From NCBI RefSeq assembly GCF_003589925.1, contig NZ_CP032382.1:6448001-6512000 (forward strand): 64,000 nucleotides of DNA, read 5' to 3'. The DNA is from Chryseolinea soli (GTDB lineage Bacteria > Bacteroidota > Bacteroidia > Cytophagales > Cyclobacteriaceae). A program made the position numbers and the translations under genes. The notes under the pieces were generated by a model. The model did not search any database and had not been told where the DNA came from. It saw nothing but the letters and a program-made list of their open reading frames with translations. This document shows, piece by piece, positions 61,027-64,000 of the stretch (within the stretch, counting starts at the first letter, position 1; every line of letters begins with the position of its first letter).

Positions 61027-61427
61027 GGAATAGGGGTTCTTATGCTTATGCGATAACGAAAATTGATGCCAGCGGAAAAACCGATCGCCGTTAACAAATC
61101 AAAAAGTAATCTTTAAGCAAATAAATATGCCCTCCCTGTCTATGCCAGAGTGGTTTTTGGGAGCTGCTGCTTTTTTTGATGAAAGAAAAACCCGCGCGTT
61201 GGCCTGCGTTGAAAAACCCAATTCGAGAAATTTGATACCTTTTCAGCAGGCCATTCTTCCCAGTACGGGAGCATCCAACCAAGATCAACCCTGCCTAAGC
61301 CGCTTCGACCAACCCAATTCAACTCGTGAACCGAGTATCCGACGGGTTGGCCGGTCCTGAGTCGCTGCGCTTTCCCATTTGACTACAGTCAAAATTCTTC
61401 GATATTTCGAAATTCATTAACCTTTCC
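61027..61427. other. Intergenic region upstream of the ACMSD-type gene
   Basis: About 400 nt between divergent genes. No RNA gene, repeat or convincing ORF was recognised, and no exact TAnnTTTG box was found near the ACMSD start. Confidence 0.5.
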
Positions 61428-62435
61428 ATGCTGAAAATCGACAGTCACACGCACATCCTTCCCAAAAAGCTACCGAACTGGAGTGACAAGTTTGGCTATG
61501 GTGACTTTATCTACGTGCAGCATCACAAACGCGGCTTTGCCAAAATGATGCGGGGCAACCAGTTTTTCCGGGAGATCAAGGAGAACGCCTGGAACCCTGA
61601 GCTGCGCATCCGCGAGTACGAGAAGTTTCACACCCAGGTGCAAGTGGTCTGTACCATACCCGTCATGTTTTCCTATTGGGCCAAGCCCTTCGACGGGCTG
61701 GAGGTCTCGCGCTTCCTGAACGACCACCTGGCCGAATTAATAGTGAAGCATCCCAAAAACTATTTGGGCCTGGCCACCATCCCCATGCAGGACACCGAGC
61801 TGGCCATCCAGGAACTGGAGCGGAGCAAAAACATCGGCTTGAGTGGCGTGCAGATCGGGTCCAACATCAACGACCTCAATCTGAATGAAGAACGTTTCTT
61901 TCCCATCTTCGAAGCCTGCGAAAAACTCGGTATGGCCCTGCTGATCCACCCCTGGAACATCATGGGCGAAAAGAACATCCAGCGCTACTGGTTGCCCTGG
62001 CTGGTGGGCATGCCGGCCGAAACCTCGCGGGCCATCTGCTCGATGATCTTTGGCGGAATTTTTGAAAGACTACCAAAGCTGCGCGTTAATTTCGCACATG
62101 CCGGCGGCTCCTTTTTGTCGACGCTGGGACGGATCCAACACGGCTTTGATTGCCGTCCCGACCTGGTGGCCATCGACAACAACGTGCCCCCAAAAAGCTA
62201 CCTGGGCAAATTCTGGGTCGACAGCGTGACACACGATCCGCTCATGCTCGAATATGTGCTGAAACTGCAAGGCTCGAAACGGATCACCCTGGGCTCGGAC
62301 TATCCCTTTCCTTTGGGCGACCTGGAAATTGGAAAGTTCATAGAAGAAATGAAACTTGACCCCGGAATAACTGAAGACATTTTTAACCGGGCCGCACTGG
62401 AGTGGCTCGATTTGCCAAAAGAAAGATTTATCTGA
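61428..62435 (+). CDS. 2-amino-3-carboxymuconate-6-semialdehyde decarboxylase (ACMSD) family amidohydrolase
   Basis: This 335-aa protein is full length for ACMSD. Metal ligands are visible: HxH at His7 and His9 (IDSHTHIL), a histidine near 174 (LLIHPWN) and an aspartate near 291 (LGSDYPFPLGD). The conserved NFAHAGG and the LSGVQIGSNIN segment are present. ACMSD removes CO2 from ACMS in the kynurenine pathway of tryptophan degradation, diverting it from NAD synthesis. No other kynurenine genes are adjacent. The stop overlaps the next start (TGATG), so the downstream TPR/zinc-ribbon protein is coupled. Confidence 0.88.
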   Translation: MLKIDSHTHILPKKLPNWSDKFGYGDFIYVQHHKRGFAKMMRGNQFFREIKENAWNPELRIREYEKFHTQVQVVCTIPVMFSYWAKPFDGLEVSRFLNDHLAELIVKHPKNYLGLATIPMQDTELAIQELERSKNIGLSGVQIGSNINDLNLNEERFFPIFEACEKLGMALLIHPWNIMGEKNIQRYWLPWLVGMPAETSRAICSMIFGGIFERLPKLRVNFAHAGGSFLSTLGRIQHGFDCRPDLVAIDNNVPPKSYLGKFWVDSVTHDPLMLEYVLKLQGSKRITLGSDYPFPLGDLEIGKFIEEMKLDPGITEDIFNRAALEWLDLPKERFI

Positions 62436-63052
62436 TGCGTTACACCCTCCTACTCCTATTGACCGCCCTCGCCTTCCAAACCAGTTTCGCACAGAGCAAA
62501 GTGGACGAATACCTGATGCAGCAAGAGCAACTGAAAAAGACCCTGCTCCTGCGGGAACTCGACAGCGGTGTTTATTTCATGGACGACGGCGACTACGTGG
62601 CGGCCGACGTCAAATTTCAGTACGTGCTCGACCACATCAAGAGTGTACCCTCCGACCTCACGTTCTTCTTTGGAAAGAATTCATTCTTTCTCGGCAAGTA
62701 CAAACAGAGCATCGACTGGCTGAACAAATACATTCAACTGAAAGGCACCAATGGCCAGTATTCCCAGGAAGCTGTGCAATGGCAGAAAAAAGCGGAAACC
62801 GAATACGTCAAGCAAAAAACGCAAGACCCCAAAGTAGTGGGCAACATTCTTTCCACAAACTACGACATCGACTGTGGCCCCGGGGGGAAAGTTACCTGCC
62901 CGGTTTGCAAGGGCGAACATGTGGTGGTGAAGAAGGCCGCCTTTGGCAACACCTATAAAACGTGCGCCTACTGTGACGAGCATGGGTGGCTCACCTGTGC
63001 CGAATACAACCTGCTGCTCCGCGGACAGCTCAAACCCAAAAATACGGAGTAA
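62435..63052 (+). CDS. Secreted TPR-like protein with C-terminal zinc-ribbon-like cysteines
   Basis: The ATG at 62435 gives 205 aa with a signal peptide (YTLLLLLTALAFQTSFAQ); the longer frame from 62402 lies inside the previous gene. Helical TPR-like repeats occupy about 40-130 (GDYVAADVKFQYVLDHI, LGKYKQSIDWLNKYI). The C-terminus has paired cysteines (TCPVCKG and CAYCDEHGWLTC) resembling DnaJ-type zinc ribbons. A zinc-binding, protein-interaction role in the periplasm is inferred. It starts inside the ACMSD stop codon, but the functional link is unclear. Confidence 0.75.
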   Translation: MRYTLLLLLTALAFQTSFAQSKVDEYLMQQEQLKKTLLLRELDSGVYFMDDGDYVAADVKFQYVLDHIKSVPSDLTFFFGKNSFFLGKYKQSIDWLNKYIQLKGTNGQYSQEAVQWQKKAETEYVKQKTQDPKVVGNILSTNYDIDCGPGGKVTCPVCKGEHVVVKKAAFGNTYKTCAYCDEHGWLTCAEYNLLLRGQLKPKNTE

Positions 63053-63082
63053 ACCGCGTTTTCCGCTTTGACGGAGAAGCGT

Positions 63083-63090
63083 TACCTTTG
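63083..63090 (+). promoter_or_regulatory. -7 promoter box of trhO
   Basis: TACCTTTG matches TAnnTTTG exactly and would place the transcript start near 63095, about 25 nt before the ATG. Confidence 0.45.
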
Positions 63091-63119
63091 CCGCCGATTA
63101 ACCTGCAATTAATCGCATC

Positions 63120-64000
63120 ATGGCATTGTATAACCGCGTAAACGGCCGCGTCCTCAAGGAGAAAATGCGCGCCGAGACCCAGAAACGGGTCACCATTTCT
63201 TTCTATAAATACCACCACATTTCCGACCCCGCCGTCTTCCGCGACCAGCTTTACCTGGGCCTGGAAGCCATGGAAGTACTGGGCAGGATCTACGTGGCCT
63301 CCGAAGGCATCAATGCCCAGATCAGTGTCCCCGAGGAAAAGGCAGAAGCGTTCCGCGCCTATCTCTACAGCATCCCTTTCCTGGACAACGTCCGCCTGAA
63401 CATCGCCGTGCAAGACGACGGCAAATCGTTCTTCAAGCTCAAGATCCTCGTCCGCAAAAAGATCGTAGCCGACGGCCTCGACGACAGCACCTTCGACGCC
63501 TCCAAGACGGGTGTCCACGTCAATGCCAAAGAGTTCAACGCACTGGCCGAAGATCCCAACACCATCATCGTGGACATGCGCAACCACTACGAAAGCGAAG
63601 TGGGCCACTTCAAGAACGCCATCCTTCCCGACGTCGATACATTCCGGGAAGAACTGCAATTGGTAGAAGATCTCATGAAAGAGCAGAAGGACAAAAACCT
63701 GCTCATGTACTGCACCGGCGGCATCCGCTGCGAGAAGGCCAGCGCCTGGATGAAACACCAGGGCTTCAAAAATATTTTCCAGCTCAACGGCGGCATCATT
63801 GAATACACCCGCCAGGTGAAACAGGAAGGCATCGAAAACAAATTCATCGGCAAGAATTTCGTCTTCGACGAACGCCTCGGCGAGCGCATCACCGACGACA
63901 TCATCGCCGTCTGCCACCAATGCGGCCAACCCTGCGACGACCACGTCAACTGCAAAAACGACGGCTGCCACCTCCTTTTCATCCAATGCAAAGCCTGCGC
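63120..64000 (+). CDS. trhO: tRNA uridine(34) hydroxylase, rhodanese-like (3' partial)
   Basis: The frame runs off the right edge after about 293 residues. It begins [16 protein letters not shown], followed by the N-terminal ferredoxin-like domain ([28 protein letters not shown]). A rhodanese domain follows with the active-site loop [12 protein letters not shown] (catalytic Cys198). A C-terminal cysteine-rich segment ([17 protein letters not shown]) is starting at the edge. TrhO hydroxylates uridine 34 of tRNAs in an oxygen-dependent manner. An exact -7 box precedes it. Confidence 0.92.
   Translation, partial: MALYNRVNGRVLKEKMRAETQKRVTISFYKYHHISDPAVFRDQLYLGLEAMEVLGRIYVASEGINAQISVPEEKAEAFRAYLYSIPFLDNVRLNIAVQDDGKSFFKLKILVRKKIVADGLDDSTFDASKTGVHVNAKEFNALAEDPNTIIVDMRNHYESEVGHFKNAILPDVDTFREELQLVEDLMKEQKDKNLLMYCTGGIRCEKASAWMKHQGFKNIFQLNGGIIEYTRQVKQEGIENKFIGKNFVFDERLGERITDDIIAVCHQCGQPCDDHVNCKNDGCHLLFIQCKAC

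Noticed and set aside
60826..61056. 76-aa plus-strand ORF
   Set aside because: No signal, domain or promoter; a better supported small ORF with a terminator lies on the other strand.
61240..61400. Possible degenerate tRNA on the minus strand
   Set aside because: Some tRNA-like words occur, but no complete cloverleaf with paired acceptor and T arms could be drawn.

Overview
The window looks like chromosomal DNA of a Bacteroidota bacterium, probably a soil or freshwater member of the Cytophagales (inference). The reasons are several perfect or near-perfect TAnnTTTG -7 promoter boxes, SusC-type and other TonB-dependent receptors with a CarboxypepD_reg-like N-terminus, a DUF4249 lipoprotein, an alpha-2-macroglobulin carrying a SusC-type plug, a Tat-exported Gfo/Idh/MocA oxidoreductase with a DUF1080 protein, and weak Shine-Dalgarno usage. 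No rRNA, insertion sequence, integrase or CRISPR array was seen.

Region 1 (1-20453, + strand) is the 3' part of an extracellular contractile injection system (eCIS, Afp/PVC/MAC-like). In order it holds a VgrG/Afp8-type spike (cut by the window edge), a PAAR tip, a gp25 wedge protein, two giant baseplate proteins, an unrecognised 666-aa component and a CIS tape-measure protein. These are followed by a cargo module of two DUF4157 (eCIS core) proteins flanking a small membrane protein, and then a AAA+ ATPase. One cargo protein ends in a nuclease-like domain and the other carries a C-terminal HEGSH metallopeptidase-like motif. Sheath and tube genes must lie upstream of the window.

Region 2 (20.5-31.7 kb) starts with an 11-bp tandem repeat and a convergent terminator. 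It then holds a large TonB receptor, a small secreted protein, an AT-rich Clp-N orphan pair, and a three-gene sugar operon (Tat Gfo/Idh/MocA oxidoreductase, HEAT plus double DUF1080 protein, NagX-like membrane acyltransferase).

Region 3 (31.7-43.3 kb) is accessory. An AT-rich, translationally coupled pair encodes a DUF4365 PD-(D/E)XK-like protein and a membrane-interrupted amidohydrolase-fold protein with substituted metal ligands; I consider it the best candidate for an undescribed system. Next comes a coupled pair made of a SusC-type barrel with a reduced plug and an alpha-2-macroglobulin that carries a complete SusC-type plug. An adenylate-kinase-like protein without a P-loop follows.

Region 4 (43.3-64 kb) is mainly housekeeping: tRNA-Glu, GAPDH, a J-domain/TPR membrane protein, a TerB-like protein, an aminotransferase preceded by a structured RNA and terminator, a VOC protein, HslV, the pyruvate dehydrogenase E2 subunit, a gluzincin/propeller/barrel surface protein, a TonB receptor with its DUF4249 partner, a PorT-like barrel, a YtxH protein, an ACMSD-type decarboxylase and TrhO (cut by the right edge). 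Between them lie several very small membrane or secreted ORFs with their own promoters or terminators, and copies of a dispersed hairpin repeat.
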